Part shown: positions 12,547 through 24,247 of the stretch, piece after piece | Position numbering within the stretch: position 1 is the stretch's first letter | Layout: the number at the start of each line of letters is the position of its first letter | DNA from: Saksenaea vasiformis B4078 | Lineage: Eukaryota > Mucoromycota > Mucoromycetes > Mucorales > Saksenaeaceae | Length of the DNA stretch: 64,000 nucleotides | Direction of reading: 5' to 3' | Assembly (NCBI GenBank): GCA_000697055.1 | Contig: JNDT01002027.1 | Span: 1-64,000 of the forward strand | Program-made: the position numbers and the translations under genes | The notes under the pieces: model-generated | What the model was told of the DNA's origin: nothing | Seen by the model: the letters and a program-made list of their open reading frames with translations, nothing else | Database searches by the model: none

Positions 12547-14060
12547 ATGGCCTCGCGTTTATTTTTGTCTCGTTCAATAAAGCCTTTCGTGAGTAAAAAC
12601 GTGCTTGTAAGTAATAGTTATTCGAGAAGCAAACACATTTCTCATTAGTGTAATAAAGTATCGTCGAGGATTAGCTACAGCAACGAACTTACTCCCTACA
12701 CTTCGAACCACCATTCTACAAAATGGCTTCACTGTCGCTACCGAAGAAAATCCAGCAGCTCAAACTGCTACAGTTGGTGTATGGATCGATGCTGGATCCC
12801 GTGCTGAATATGTCAAGAATAACGGCGCAGCTCATTTCCTAGAGCACATGGCCTTCAAGGTGAGGATCCTAGTCAATGCTCTTAAAGCAGACATTTCCAA
12901 CCTATTTTTTTTTTTGTGTCCAGGGCACCAAAACAAGATCACAAAGAGATCTTGAATTGCAAATTGAGAATATGGGTGGACATTTGAATGCTTATACTGC
13001 GCGAGAACAAACAGTATACTATGCCAAAGCATTCAAGTACGATGTCCCAAAAGCAGTTGAGATATTGTCGGATATATTGCAGAATTCAACATTAGACCCT
13101 GGCGCAATTGAACGCGAACGCGACGTTATCTTGAGAGAACAGGAGGAAGTGGAGAAGCAAATGGAAGAGGTTGTGTTCGACCATCTGCATGCTACAGCCT
13201 TCCAGAACGAGTCACTGGGATTGACGATCTTGGGTCCTGAGAAGAATATTCGAGAATTGACCCGAGAGGACCTTTCAAATTATATCCGAACCAATTATAC
13301 AGGCGAGCGTATGATTTTGGTAGGCGCTGGAGGAGTGGATCACGATGAGCTAGTGAGTTTGGCACAGTCGCACTTTGGCAGTCTTCCAACAGCTCTCAAT
13401 GCTTCATCCAGCAAGAGTGCCATTAAGAAACCCGTATTTACTGGCTCTGAGTTCCGTAAACTTGATCAAAACGCAACACAAGCTCATATTGCTGTGGCTG
13501 TCGAGGGTGCAAGCTGGACATCGCCTGACTACTTTCCTTTACTTGTCACCCAATCTATTGTCGGTTCGTGGGATCGATCATTAGGAGCGCTAGGATATAT
13601 GGATGATCGTCTGCCTTCGGTCATGCACTACAACCAACTCGCCAATTCATTCATGTCATTCAACACGTCTTATAAAGACACTGGCCTCTGGGGTATTTAT
13701 TTTGTCACAGAGAACAAAGATCGTCTTGATGATATCCTACGCTATACTCAAAAGGAGTGGAACCGTTTATCGACGACGGTGACGGACGTTGAAGTGGAGC
13801 GTGCAAAACAACAACTCAAGGCTGGATTATTATTGGGTCTGGATGGCAGCACGCCGATCGCGGAAGATATCGGACGTCAGCTATTGACATCGGGTACAAG
13901 AATGTCTCCGAAACAGGTGGAGGAGGCAGTATCTCAAGTATCATTGGACGATGTCCGTCGTGTGTCCCGTGACTACCTGAGTCGTGAAGCAGCTGTAGTT
14001 GGTATTGGAGCGGTGAACTCGATGGGCGAATTTAGTAAGCTTCGGAAAGAAGTATACTAG
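12547..14060 (+). CDS. MAS1: mitochondrial processing peptidase beta subunit
   Basis: Catalytic beta subunit of the matrix peptidase that removes presequences from imported mitochondrial proteins. Exons 12547-12606, 12659-12859 and 12924-14060 give 465 residues, the usual length. The N-terminus ([14 protein letters not shown], then RRGLATATN) is an Arg/Ser-rich presequence. The zinc-binding HxxEH motif reads [11 protein letters not shown] at about residues 80-90 and is followed by [13 protein letters not shown] and the region [11 protein letters not shown] that carries the third ligand. The C-terminal inactive M16 half is complete. Exon 1 could also end 18 bp earlier at a second donor (12589); either keeps frame. 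It would work as a heterodimer with the alpha subunit, which is not in the window. Confidence 0.93.
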
Positions 14061-14453
14061 ATACTACATAGTAGAGAAATGCAGTGATGATCACTGATTG
14101 TTTTATCTTGGGTTCTTACGATTTTTAGCTAGATCTACAAATCTTACAACAATAAAAAACGAGGCTGTTGAAAATGACGGATTTTGATAGGGTTTTGATG
14201 GCCACGTGTTCAGAAAGTTAAAAAACAAGGTTGCCAAGTCAAAGCTACACAGCAATTTCTATTTTTGCATGCGACAAGATGATAGTAGTTGATTGGTCAG
14301 TTCCCACTTTTTTTATTCGATCTCTGAGTTGCATGATCTCCCCCAGGTTCACGATTTTTGAAACAGATGAGCCTACACGTTCTTTTTTATTCTTTCCCAT
14401 AAATTTAGCGGCTGTGGTCCCTGCATTTTTTTCTTCGTCTTCTTTCTTTACTC
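14061..14453. other. intergenic
   Basis: Terminator and promoter region between two head-to-tail genes; pyrimidine-rich towards the next start. No gene seen. Confidence 0.5.
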
Positions 14454-17400
14454 ATGTTCCCAGGCTTTCGAAGGAATAGTGATAATGATGAGTGTCAAAC
14501 TACTTTTACAAATACTAGTAGAAACTCGCCTTTGAGACCATCTACACAACGTCCGAGTTCACCCTCGATGATATCTACACACTCTTCCTATTCATCCAAT
14601 TCGTCAAGCTATTCCAGATCTTCGTCCATATCTCAAGTGATGCAGAATAACCCGACGTCCCCGATAATGGATACCTCTCCGCGATTTGATCCTTATCAGC
14701 ACAGATCGCGTGCCATGTCCAGTAGCAGTGACAGTCCACTCTCGAGGCAAATAAACTACCAGGGACCATACAACTCTAATAACTATGACTCTGTACGACT
14801 TCATCCGTCGACTTCAGCACCTAACGCACTTGAAAATCCGAGAAGGTCCCCAAGTGTGGGCTCTCGTCATCCGTCACCGACACCCTCGAGGATGGAAGGA
14901 CGACAGCAAAGCTTTGAAGGAACTCCCTCTTCACCAGCTTCTCCATCACACGCTATCTTCCCTCCTACCGAAGAACTAATGGCTGTAGCTGAGGCAGAAA
15001 TGAAGGCGACGCAGCAGATTTTTAAAGTAGCCTACGCTGGTGAAGTGACCTATAAACCAGAGCGTGGATTACTGTCAAAACTGAAAAGATGCTATTACGT
15101 CCTTACCAACAATCACCTACTTCAGTACAAATCACAGCAGAAAGCAAAGGCAGAAATCGATCTGTTTGACACCACATCCGGCACAAATCAAAGGCACTAT
15201 TCACAACACGTTCCAAAGGAGCGTGTAGTGCTGGCGCTGTGGGATATCTTTGCCGTTCAGACCGTAATTACAGCTCCCAATACCTTTCGCATCGACCATC
15301 TTCATCCGCAGACTCGACAACCGCAGTCGCTCACTCTTACAGTGGAAAGTGCAAAAGAATGTGAACGTTGGATACAACAACTCCGTAAGGCAGTAGCCGT
15401 TCACCATCCAGGAATGACAGACTTCATCACCGGCGCAGAACGATACGGTGCTATTGATCGTATATCAAAGCAACAAGATATGATCGAGCCGCATGACGAT
15501 ATGGTAATCCATAAAGTGATCTTCAAGGAAAAAAGAATCAAGACATCGGGTGACTCTCAAAGTACCAAAGAAGTCTTTTTGGTGATCTTGCTAGCTATAG
15601 GCAGATTCAGTCTCTATGTATTACCTGTCGGGCCGGCCGATCAAGAGTATATCAAGTCAGTGGAGCGTGATCGCCATGGATTGCTGGCAATCCAGAGCAT
15701 TGAGTACGATGGCAAGGACGATACCATCAAACTACTGATCCGACAGGTCGGCAAACCATCTCGTCAATTGGCTATTGTTTCCACCTTTTGCGAATCCATT
15801 GTCCAGTACTTACGCCAGGCGATCGATTCTATTGCTCCCTCGCAACGTTTCCCGACCTATTCGGCCCAACTTCCAGTCCACCTCACTCAGGCACAGATTA
15901 GGCCGCGCTTAATGAGCATTTCTACCGATACGACTTACAGTGCGGACAAACAGCAAGTGGCAACTTTTGATACCGTTTTACAAGCCTACTGCGCTGCACT
16001 TAATCTCAACAAAGCCAGATTTGAATACGTTGTATCGGGAGCGCCGGATGCTAGGGTATTTGTTCTTTTACCGCCAAACGAAGTCAAGGAAAGTACACCA
16101 AATTACACGAGATACGAACTTTTAGCCCTTTTTCGATGTCTGCGACATAATGTAAGTGCACAATTTTTATAGAATACTTTGATTAATCTACAAACCTTAG
16201 GCTTTCTTCCGAGAGATATGCATCGCACACCATCCCCTGAATGAACTTGAGACCTGGAGTACACAGAAGGAGGATGGCTGGACAATGGCGCCACCAGGTA
16301 CACCAGATATAGGTGGTGTTTTGTCAAGCGAGATGTTCTCTGTCATCTTGAGCAACAGCAGGACACTCCGAAAGATTGACCTAACGGACTGCCGGATCGG
16401 AACCAACACGACCTTGACTTCCACCTTGACAATACTCGGCCTAGCTATGCGAACGGGTCAGATAGAGCTGAATAGGCTACGTGTGGGTGAAAACAGGATG
16501 ACAGCTACCGACCTCCACACCATTGTCGCCGGTATTCGTGCGAATAAGAAAGCTATCAAGGAACTCGATGTACACGATTGCGGTCTCACACAAGAACAGA
16601 TTGAGTTTATCCTGGAGAATCTGCTACAAAGACCTGAACGCCTTGAAATCGTCGATATTTCTTCAAACGCCCCGAGCGTTCATCCAAAACTGTTTGACAG
16701 CCTCCTTCAACGTGCTAAACGGCTAAGTATTCTCAACCTTAAAGGATGTGAACTCTCGCTGAGGTCCGGGACATTTGACAATTGCCGCCTTAAGGAACTT
16801 GACCTAAGTGGTGTCCGCCTGGACGATTCAGATTTGCTTTCCTTGTGCAAGTGGATGCGATCACCGGCATTCAACTGTCTGGAGGTGCTGCGTCTAGAAG
16901 GGTGTGGATTACATGGAGGTCATTTGGCCAACATTCTTTCCGTGATTACACAGTCCGGCAATCGGCGGATGCATTTGGACGTCGGTGCGAACCCGATTAT
17001 GAAAGAAGTCGTACATCTCCCGAAGCTGTTCTATTCCTTTATGCAAGGAGAAGGACCATGTTCATTGTCGCTATGCAAGACAGAATGGGAAGATCCAACA
17101 CTGCGAGAATTTATCGACTGTATGCGAGATAATCCAACGTTGGTAAAACTGGATCTGTCGGATATTCGCGTTGTAGGATCCGAACTTTCGCGCGATACCG
17201 TTCGGATGCTGACTTCTTTCCTGGAACGGAATACGGTACTGAAGGAACTGCGATTGAATGCAACGACACACAGGGACAATCTAGCCAAGGCGGTCGCAGA
17301 ATCTCTGGAAGGTCTCAAGCATAATATGGCTTTGGAACGATTGGAACTAGCTGGTCTTGGTTTCGGTGATCCAGGTGCAACCATCCTGGCCAAAGTACTA

Positions 17401-18393
17401 CAGAGCAACCAGACACTGCGATCGATTGATATCGACAACAATCGCGTAGGTTCTCCTTTCTACATCTGCAAACAAAAAAAATGAACAAATGCTATTTAGA
17501 TTACCATTGATGGTTTCCGAGCGTTGCTCAAAGCGTTTGAATCTTGCCGTCTCGGTGTAGTGGACTTTCCCAAACCGCGTAAAGATCTACGATACCAGCT
17601 CACGACGCTCAAGAACAGGATTACAGAGCTGATCCAGGGTGAAAACGAATCACGTTGGTTCATCGTGCATTCTACAGGTGGTGAATCGCGTAACGTGAAG
17701 ACCCAGATGCAGTTACAGATCCAAGCGCGTCAATCAGCCGAGTTGAGTTACAAGCAGATCGCGGACGTGATCGAGCAGCTGATGAACGCTGTCCACAAAA
17801 ATCGTGTAGCGTATGAATACAACCTACGACAGACCCAAGCACTCCAGTTGCAAGCTCAAGAAGCTGCTCAGGAATTGGCCACTGCTCAACTCAGGCTCCA
17901 GGGACGTGGCGCTAACTTGAGCGCAGTTGGCGTTAGCCGTGTGCCAAGTGTTTTGAGTAGTAATTGTAGTACCAACAGCAGCCGTGGAAGCAACCATGGG
18001 AATCGGCGACCTATTTCTCAAGATCAGGCACAGTTTTCGCTCCATGATGTCCCTCACTTGTACGACCTAGCACCACAAATCTCATGGGACACCTCGAGAG
18101 GAGATACACCACTCAGTTCGCCTTGCACGCCTTACGATGATCCTTATTCATTATCCATCGTTGGGTCATATTACCCAGAGGATCAGTCAAGACACATGAT
18201 GACGACCGGTACGTCAGCAACCTATGTGATCGAGAATCCTGGGTTTATCAGCGACTTTGGGATTCCAGAAGAAGAGGAGCCCATAGTATCCGACAAAACA
18301 TCGTCGATTGATCGTGAATCGATGTGGGAAGATCAAATTTGCGAACAATTTCGCCACGGTTTGTATCTACCGCCAGATGAGAAGGATTCATGA
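14454..18393 (+). CDS. PH domain and leucine-rich-repeat protein (CARMIL-like layout)
   Basis: Large cytoplasmic scaffold, 1278 residues; exons 14454-16151, 16201-17445 and 17500-18393. Residues 1-165 are Ser/Pro-rich and disordered. A PH domain follows at about 190-320 (FKVAYAGEVTYKPERG..., YYVLTNNHLLQYKS, ending in WIQQLRKAV), then a second folded region (about 345-470), then a long leucine-rich-repeat array of the ribonuclease-inhibitor type (about 600-985; repeats such as LRKIDLTDCRI, LKELDLSGVRL, LVKLDLSDIRV). After the repeats comes a helical segment (about 1020-1120) and a Ser-rich acidic tail. PH then LRR then helical domain recalls CARMIL proteins that act on actin capping protein, but I do not see the capping-protein-binding motif, so this is an architectural comparison only. 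The start may lie in an earlier exon, because the ATG sits beside a possible acceptor (ttcccag). Confidence 0.8.
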
Positions 18394-18605
18394 TAGCAAC
18401 ATGTAAAGACGTCATGCAAGGACAACACCACCCTCTCCTTTATTTATTTTCGCACAACACCCGTCTCATTCCTTTTACTATCGTATGACCACAATTGTTT
18501 ATGTACAGCCTTTCGTCCTTTAACTTATTATGTAATTTATGAGCCCTTGTCATATTTTGTAATCTTGAATAATCAATGAATCGCGTAGAAGAACCTACTT
18601 TATCT

Positions 18606-19792
18606 TTACATCGCTTCTCGTTTTCGTTCCAAAATGACGACATCCAAGTTGGAAACCACTTTGGCCAGTGGTTGCGATTTGTCAAAAGGAGCCATATCCT
18701 CAGAATAGAGTTCAAGTCGCTAAGCCATGGTACGTGTCATGAGGTAGCTGAAAGCAAACGGAAGGGGCATACCTGATCGTCATCTGCTGGTAAGCAGTGA
18801 TTACGGTTATTGACTGAACATGCGTTAGCGATGGTATCTAACACCCTGCCAACAGAGTGTGCCTATTTGTAATCATTAAATTTCTCCACTTTAAAAAAGA
18901 ACAGTGCATCACCTACCTTGTCAAAGAACATGGGGGCGGGATCCTTGTTTGATTCCTTCGGAAAATTAACTTGCAAATATAATCTTGATTGCATTGGTAC
19001 GGACGCGTTTCCCTTGTCACAAATTGATACATCTATTTTCTATACAAGCGACACCTTACCTTGGCCTTCGCCTTGGCTCTCATCAGTTCTACCATGCTAC
19101 TAGTCTTCGATGCTGTTTTTCGATTGATTGTTGAAGTAGCGACGGGCTTAAATGTCTTGTTTATTGTCGCCTGTGCTGCTAATCGTCGTTGTTCTTTCCG
19201 TTCTTCATTGGCATGAAGGGATCGACACGCATGAGAAGCCGGATAGCGGTGTCTAAACCATTTTAGTGATTCCTTCGTGAAAATGTGAAGCACTTTTACT
19301 TTAAGCAAAACACTTGACTGCATCCATCACAATGGACGCGTGTCATTTGATCCACTGCACCACACTTATCTACAGTGCACAGTTCAACCTGTCTGACACA
19401 TCCTGACAGAGAATGCGTCCTCAGCTGTTTCCGTTATCTTAGTTTCATAGCAATACATACAAACTACTGACCGTTTCATCTGTCTTGAACAGTCGATGAC
19501 ACTGTTCGCATTCTACCAGAGGTGTTTCGGCAGTCCATGCGGGGCATTCGTGATCATGAGGTAACCGATGTTGGCCACTGTTGAAAGAACAACACTCACT
19601 TAATTTATTTTTTTGCGCCAAAACGATCTCACCAGAACGCTTTTTCACAAAAAGGACATGTAACTGGGAGGAAATCTGCATTTAAAACTGGATTATAGAC
19701 GACACTGCGAAATGATAGCAGATGATTTCTAGAATACCGAGGGCTTTGCAAATGGGGAGACCGCAATGATTGCCAACGTGAGGTAACTCCAT
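18606..19792 (-). CDS. CUZ1: AN1 zinc-finger / ubiquitin-like protein, Cuz1-ZFAND1 family
   Basis: Proteasome- and Cdc48-associated stress adaptor family. Eight exons: 19792-19738, 19675-19633, 19577-19472, 19424-19300, 19252-19060, 19012-18917, 18862-18773 and 18719-18606; total 822 nt, 273 residues, about the length of yeast Cuz1. The first AN1 finger starts right after the ATG (NHCGLPICKALDFLPVTC, then FCGQHRLPHDHEC); the second reads CTVDKCG, HCDGCSQVFCLKHRYPASHAC. A basic linker follows (ending MRAKAKAK), then a C-terminal domain resembling the divergent ubiquitin-like fold of Cuz1 (LYLQVNFP, DTIANACSV, LELYSEDM, LDVVILERKREAM). Every junction is phase-consistent, which is strong support for a gene with no long single frame. 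In yeast the family helps cells survive arsenite and metal stress. It converges with the PH-LRR gene. Confidence 0.88.
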
Positions 19793-19898
19793 GATGACGA
19801 AGGAGAAAACAGAAAAAAATTAAGAAATGATTCGCACGCTCAGCTCCAGTTTCTTGCACTGTCTTGATCATTGCCAATTCATTGTATACTCCACAGGT

Positions 19899-20081
19899 TC
19901 AATTATTTACCATCCTTGAAGCATCTTTATATGCCCAAAGTCTTGACAAGGCACCTGATGTACTAGATAGTGGCTTCGTTAGTACCTTCTTAATCTTGCC
20001 ACACTGGCTAACTATTTCTTGCGCCAAGTGATTGTCTAGTTCATCTATCGTCAGTGGCATATACAACGTGCAGACTTTCAT
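19899..20081 (-). CDS. small hypothetical protein
   Basis: A 60-residue frame starting MKVCTLYMPLTIDELDNHLA, helical in character, between the stop of the HP1-like gene and the start of the CUZ1-like gene. A possible donor (gtaaat at the codon after DASRM) would continue it into an exon overlapping the CUZ1 5' side, so its end is uncertain. Not recognised. Confidence 0.25.
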   Translation of the reverse strand: MKVCTLYMPLTIDELDNHLAQEIVSQCGKIKKVLTKPLSSTSGALSRLWAYKDASRMVNN

Positions 20082-20272
20082 ATTCCGTTATAACCGATCG
20101 ATATATATCTTAAGCAATGTGTACATGTTGGGACACTAACACGAGAAAAAACGTAACGTGTAATATACATTTTGCAAATTGACAACATGCGTTAAGCATG
20201 AAATATAGCTCGCTTGTTCAACGAGGCTAGTTCGTAAGATAAGCTGATATAAGTAGCTTCTAAAACAAGGAA

Positions 20273-21443
20273 TTATGATTTTTTGCCCTTTTCAATTGTC
20301 TCAAACAGCAGATGGGATTCATAAAAATCCAGTAACTAGAAAGAAGACAAAGGTTAACCGTCATTGTGTCCTTATCTGCTTTAGACGACCTTTTGTGGAC
20401 ACTTCTGATAGACTTCTGTGGAATGATGTACTGTTTTCTTGCCATTTTTCCTGGAAAAGAAAAGGGAAGATGTCAGTTCCTGGGAAAATAATGCTGCTAG
20501 TTTCATTACCAAACCAAATAGACAGCAAGACCAGATCTTTTTGCTCGTTCAACTGTTGCTACTCGATCCACTGCTTCTTCCCAATCTGTGATGTCTTCTA
20601 GAAACGCCAGTTCTTTCTCTATCTCTTTCACTTTTCTTGAGGTTTCCAGGTTGGTGGGTAGGCCACGTTTCAAAGCCCGCCAGTATTTTTTGGTTTCTTG
20701 AGGACACTGACTGTATTTAAAGGTACTTTATTATTCTATCTTTTATCTCGCGGTATAACCTTTGAATGTATTGTGCTTCTTCCCACGTGGCGGCGTCAAT
20801 ATCGTAGCCTACCCATTTGCAGTAGTACTTTGTGACCTGTCCCTACCAGATCGATACTGTCAGTGCGAATGGTTCCTGCCTCCATCGTGCACCAGGATCA
20901 GAACTCACAGCCCATTCTCTGTGATCAAGTATAGCTTCCAAATGTTCGCCATCTTCATCCGTTGACATGACTACCTGCGTTCCGAAAACAAACTTGACAG
21001 AGCGCCACTGAGAAGGAAAAAAAAGAAGACTTGCTCACCTTTTGAAACCCCGTTGCACAACACCAGTTGGAGAGGTTCCTGGACCAACCACAACAAGTTG
21101 CCTATCTCAAAATCCCATTAACCTTGTAATCTTTACCACTTGATCATTGAGAAATTCCCGAATGCCATAAAACTTAGCTGGCACTCTGTTATTAAGAGAA
21201 GAAAGATGCAAGCTCTCTCATATTGAAAATTTTTCAGATAGAGCATCCGAGGGATTAATGCAATGCAAGCAAACAGATATAATGATGGGAGAGAAGCAAC
21301 GGAGAAATAAGTTCATACCTCCTATATCTAAACTCAAGTGGATAGAATCGATACTTTGTTAGATCCAGAAACAACTCAGTTTCAGAGAGATATTGGGTCA
21401 TATTCGCGTACATAAGATGGAGATAGACGTGCATTTCCTCCAT
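20273..21443 (-). CDS. HP1-like protein: chromodomain plus chromo shadow domain
   Basis: Heterochromatin-type reader. Eight exons: 21443-21319, 21185-21123, 21078-21039, 20974-20909, 20836-20760, 20710-20510, 20450-20390 and 20335-20273; 696 nt, 231 residues. The chromodomain is split by two introns: EAILDHREWA, then VTKYYCKWVGYDIDAATWEE, then CPQETKKYW. A charged hinge (SRKVKEIEKELAFLED) leads to a chromo shadow domain (DWEEAVDRVATVER, LAVYLVWKNGKKTVHHS, KCPQKLLDFYESHLLF), the dimerisation module that binds PxVxL partners. The two domains together are typical of HP1/Swi6, which bind H3K9-methylated chromatin. The first aromatic-cage residue seems replaced by a non-aromatic one, while W and Y of the KW.GY core are kept. 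The three N-terminal exons (YRFYPLEFRYRRVPAK onward) are less certain; exon 4 could also begin at 20992. A MITE lies 3 bp upstream of the ATG. Confidence 0.78.
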
Positions 21444-21445
21444 TG

Positions 21446-21586
21446 TTTATTGGATGAATCTTCACGCCACTCTCTATGAATTTTGTGTTCATAGAGGCAC
21501 CGAGTTTATGTAAATAGAGTATGAAACTGTCGCAAATTCACTAGCAGAATTTGTATAGCTTAGTGTGAAGATACATCCAATAAATA
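21446..21586. mobile_element. MITE-like element beside the HP1-like start codon
   Basis: About 141 bp with inverted ends: left tttattggatgaatcttcac, right gtgtgaagatacatccaata (reverse match). It has the same plan as the 5129 copy (tttattg end, acgc/acac box, aatttg box) but is shorter and diverged. It occupies what should be the 5' UTR or core promoter of the HP1-like gene. Confidence 0.55.
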
Positions 21587-21817
21587 GTAATTCATTCGTC
21601 CCGACTCTATTCATTTTTTTTAACTAATTTTATACTTTCTATCAATCTTTCTCGACCTTTCGGACGGCGCCTGTGGAGACGTTCAGGTGTCGAGGATGTC
21701 CAAAAACGTCTGAATCGCAGGTCAAGCCGTGGGGCTAATCGCCGTCACAAAGCGAGTCCTCGTAAAAAAACGACGTGAAGGAAGCCCTTGCTCACTCCTT
21801 GTTTCTTACACCGCAAC

Positions 21818-22223
21818 ATGCTTTCGGCACAAACTCCATACGCACTTGCACGAGCCACTTTTAAACGTGCACAGCGTGGCTTGTTTGGTGGAAAGCATAT
21901 TCAGTTTGGTAACAATGTAACGTACCCCGTTCCATGCGAGACCCAGCTCATACTGTTTTGTACAGAATCCATTTTCGAAGAAGAAGACGAGACGCAACTG
22001 GCTCCCGAATGTTCAGAGCAAGAAGATTTTTTCCGAAACCCTGCAACGTTTTATTGATCTTAAGGTGACGACATCCGTCCTGCGAACGATTGACAAGAAA
22101 GGCGGACTAGACAAGTACTTGTTGGAGACCAAGGACAAAAATCTGCAAAGTGCCAAAGCACTAGACCTCAAGGCAACCATCTTAAAACACCAACAGAAAG
22201 CGTCCGCCAGCCCCTCCTTGTAA
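21818..22223 (+). CDS. MRPL24: mitochondrial large-subunit ribosomal protein bL28m
   Basis: Component of the mitochondrial 54S/large ribosomal subunit. Exons 21818-21916 and 21966-22223 give 118 residues. The bL28 signature is clear: FKRAQRGLFGGKHIQFGNN at the exon 1 end, then KKKTRRNWLPNVQSKKI, LQRFIDLKVTTSVLRTIDKK and GGLDKYLLETKDKNL. The N-terminus MLSAQTPYALARATFKRAQR is short, basic and Ser/Ala-rich as expected for mitochondrial import. The 49-bp intron has a gtaacg donor and a good tttgtacag acceptor; reading through it gives a nonsense tail, so splicing is required. It converges with the PC-esterase-like gene, the two stops being about 80 bp apart. Confidence 0.9.
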
Positions 22224-22301
22224 AAACATAATTCCTTACTATACACAGTAGAAATCAAGAAAGACATCTTTATAACTAGCGTTCTACGCATTTCTTTTTC
22301 C

Positions 22302-24092
22302 TTATCCCTCATTGCAGAGAGCATTCATCAACAATTGATTCTCTATCTCTACAACGTCTGCTGTTGCATGGTTCGATGGACATTTCTGACTCTGTATTTT
22401 CTCTTCCCATGTTCGTGCCTCCCCCAACATCATCGTATCCCATACAAGCGCATTGAACCTTTCCACGAAGAGATTTCGCGCCAAATGATCAAAGGCCTTA
22501 ATTCGTGCCCCACTTGTGCGTCGCTGCCGATCGCTGCTATCGACACGACAGCAGTAGTATTGCGGTGTCCGATACACGATCTTAGGGGCCTGGCGCTGAC
22601 GTGGCTGTATGTACTGTCGATCAATAAGATCGGCGAGTTCCGTCAGCGCTATTGAAAATTCGTTTAGCGTCATGTAAGCTGCGTCCCAGTTTCCAAGTGA
22701 AATGATAACTACATCCACGAGTGCGGACCGTATGCCTTTTTGCCACGCTGGTTCGTTAAGGTAGGTGAGGCCGTCCCACTTATAGCTACGCACATGTACG
22801 CCTTCCACTTGTTGCGATGTGAGTCCTTCCGTCAGAGTATAATCAAATGTCAGGTTATTAATGCGAGCACGCGTATCAAAGAGTGTCGGGTCCCACGTCG
22901 TTTCGTTGAAATCTTCGCAAAGACAGACACGCCGATCAAGGTCACCGTAGCCACTACACCATTTGCCTCTCGTGGCGAATTTCTTGAGGGAGCGACGAGT
23001 GTTTGAATCGCCATAGATGTCTATACCGCGAGGATATTTACGTGCCAGGCATTGGTTGAATGCCTCATACCCAATGGTGCGGTATCGGCATTCATAGGGC
23101 ATCCATACTTTACCATAACGATCCTGCTGGCCAGCCGACTTGGGTGCCAGTACCCATCGGCCAGGGTGGTCGGCACGAGTACATAACGGCAGAACGTTGT
23201 TGGAATGATTCACCACGTCATCCAGGATATGGATCGTTGACTGCGGATATACTGGCAAGCGCTGGGACGTGTAAGGGATGACAGGCCCGTTTTCAAAATT
23301 CCATCGTCCTTCGATGTATTCCACCCTGCCTTCGATGTGATAGGGGCCTGCGTCCATCAACTTCATATCCGCTTCGTAGATATGCCATAAACCGCGTTCA
23401 AACATACGTTCCTCAAGCTGCCGTGACCATTCGGGCACATTGTTATCTTCGATCAGCAGCCGTCGCGCTGCACGTAATATCCGGTGACCGTGCCAGGGTT
23501 GCATACGGAGTGGAATGGATGCACCCGTTTCTTGATGGTCTGCAGAAACAATCATGGTGTCCCACCACGGATCACTGATGTCGAGGTTTTGTTCTTTAAA
23601 TGGTGCATAAAGAAACCGATAAGGATCGTCCTTGTTATGTGAGGGCGGTTCAGGAGGTGGAAGAAAGGCGCGAACGCACGTGGTTTGACCGACCACCAGA
23701 GGGTCCTTTGGTAAAAGAATTAAGGGTGATTTCAGGACTACTCCTGTCTCAAACGTTGTGTCCTTATCTCTCAATGACAGCGAGTCGGCTATAACTTTCC
23801 GCAAAATCGGCAGAGGAATAGGCTGTTTATCGCAAGATGCCGACGCTTCCATCCATTGCGACCATGATGGCTGAAACCATCTGTTTATCCACCATGGCAT
23901 GGGGCTCCGTCGGATGGGGACTTCTGGAAAATAGGTCAGTATCGCGACCTCGATATGATGCAAATGTCTATCGATGGTTATTCTATCAGAATCGGGAGGT
24001 GATAGAACGTAAATTAAAGGTATCAACATCATGAACAATGCTATCAACAATACGATATGCCATTGTCGAAGTAGTGTTGTTTGAAGCCCCAT
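22302..24092 (-). CDS. type II membrane protein with PC-esterase / GDS(L)-like domain
   Basis: Single-exon gene, 596 residues from the ATG at 24092 (MGLQTTLLRQW). A signal anchor spans about residues 10-30 (IVLLIALFMMLIPLIYVL), so the rest should lie in the Golgi lumen or outside. Near residue 370 it has the esterase block: C-rich lead (CRYRTIGYEAFNQCLARK), then GIDIYGDSNTRRSLKKF, where GDS carries the presumed nucleophile. Further blocks include VVIISLGNWDAAYM and, close to the C-terminus, CPSNHATADV, the likely His region. This is the layout of the PC-esterase/NXPE/Cas1-type families that acetylate or deacetylate wall glycans. Family-level assignment only; the glycan substrate is not known. 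Confidence 0.78.
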   Translation of the reverse strand: MGLQTTLLRQWHIVLLIALFMMLIPLIYVLSPPDSDRITIDRHLHHIEVAILTYFPEVPIRRSPMPWWINRWFQPSWSQWMEASASCDKQPIPLPILRKVIADSLSLRDKDTTFETGVVLKSPLILLPKDPLVVGQTTCVRAFLPPPEPPSHNKDDPYRFLYAPFKEQNLDISDPWWDTMIVSADHQETGASIPLRMQPWHGHRILRAARRLLIEDNNVPEWSRQLEERMFERGLWHIYEADMKLMDAGPYHIEGRVEYIEGRWNFENGPVIPYTSQRLPVYPQSTIHILDDVVNHSNNVLPLCTRADHPGRWVLAPKSAGQQDRYGKVWMPYECRYRTIGYEAFNQCLARKYPRGIDIYGDSNTRRSLKKFATRGKWCSGYGDLDRRVCLCEDFNETTWDPTLFDTRARINNLTFDYTLTEGLTSQQVEGVHVRSYKWDGLTYLNEPAWQKGIRSALVDVVIISLGNWDAAYMTLNEFSIALTELADLIDRQYIQPRQRQAPKIVYRTPQYYCCRVDSSDRQRRTSGARIKAFDHLARNLFVERFNALVWDTMMLGEARTWEEKIQSQKCPSNHATADVVEIENQLLMNALCNEG

Positions 24093-24247
24093 GTAGGAAA
24101 GAAAAAGAGGCAATATCGAGAAAAAAGTCTACGTGCCTATAGGGAGTGGGATTTTTGTCTGTCATTCTACCGTCATGTTTCCCCTCTCAATCCAATCTAC
24201 CCAAAACAAGGAAACAGTTGCCTTTCGAATTTGGTTGCTTTATTTTG

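Noticed and set aside
22335..24034. Several plus-strand frames opposite the PC-esterase-like gene
   Set aside because: Shadow frames of a 596-codon gene; no motifs.
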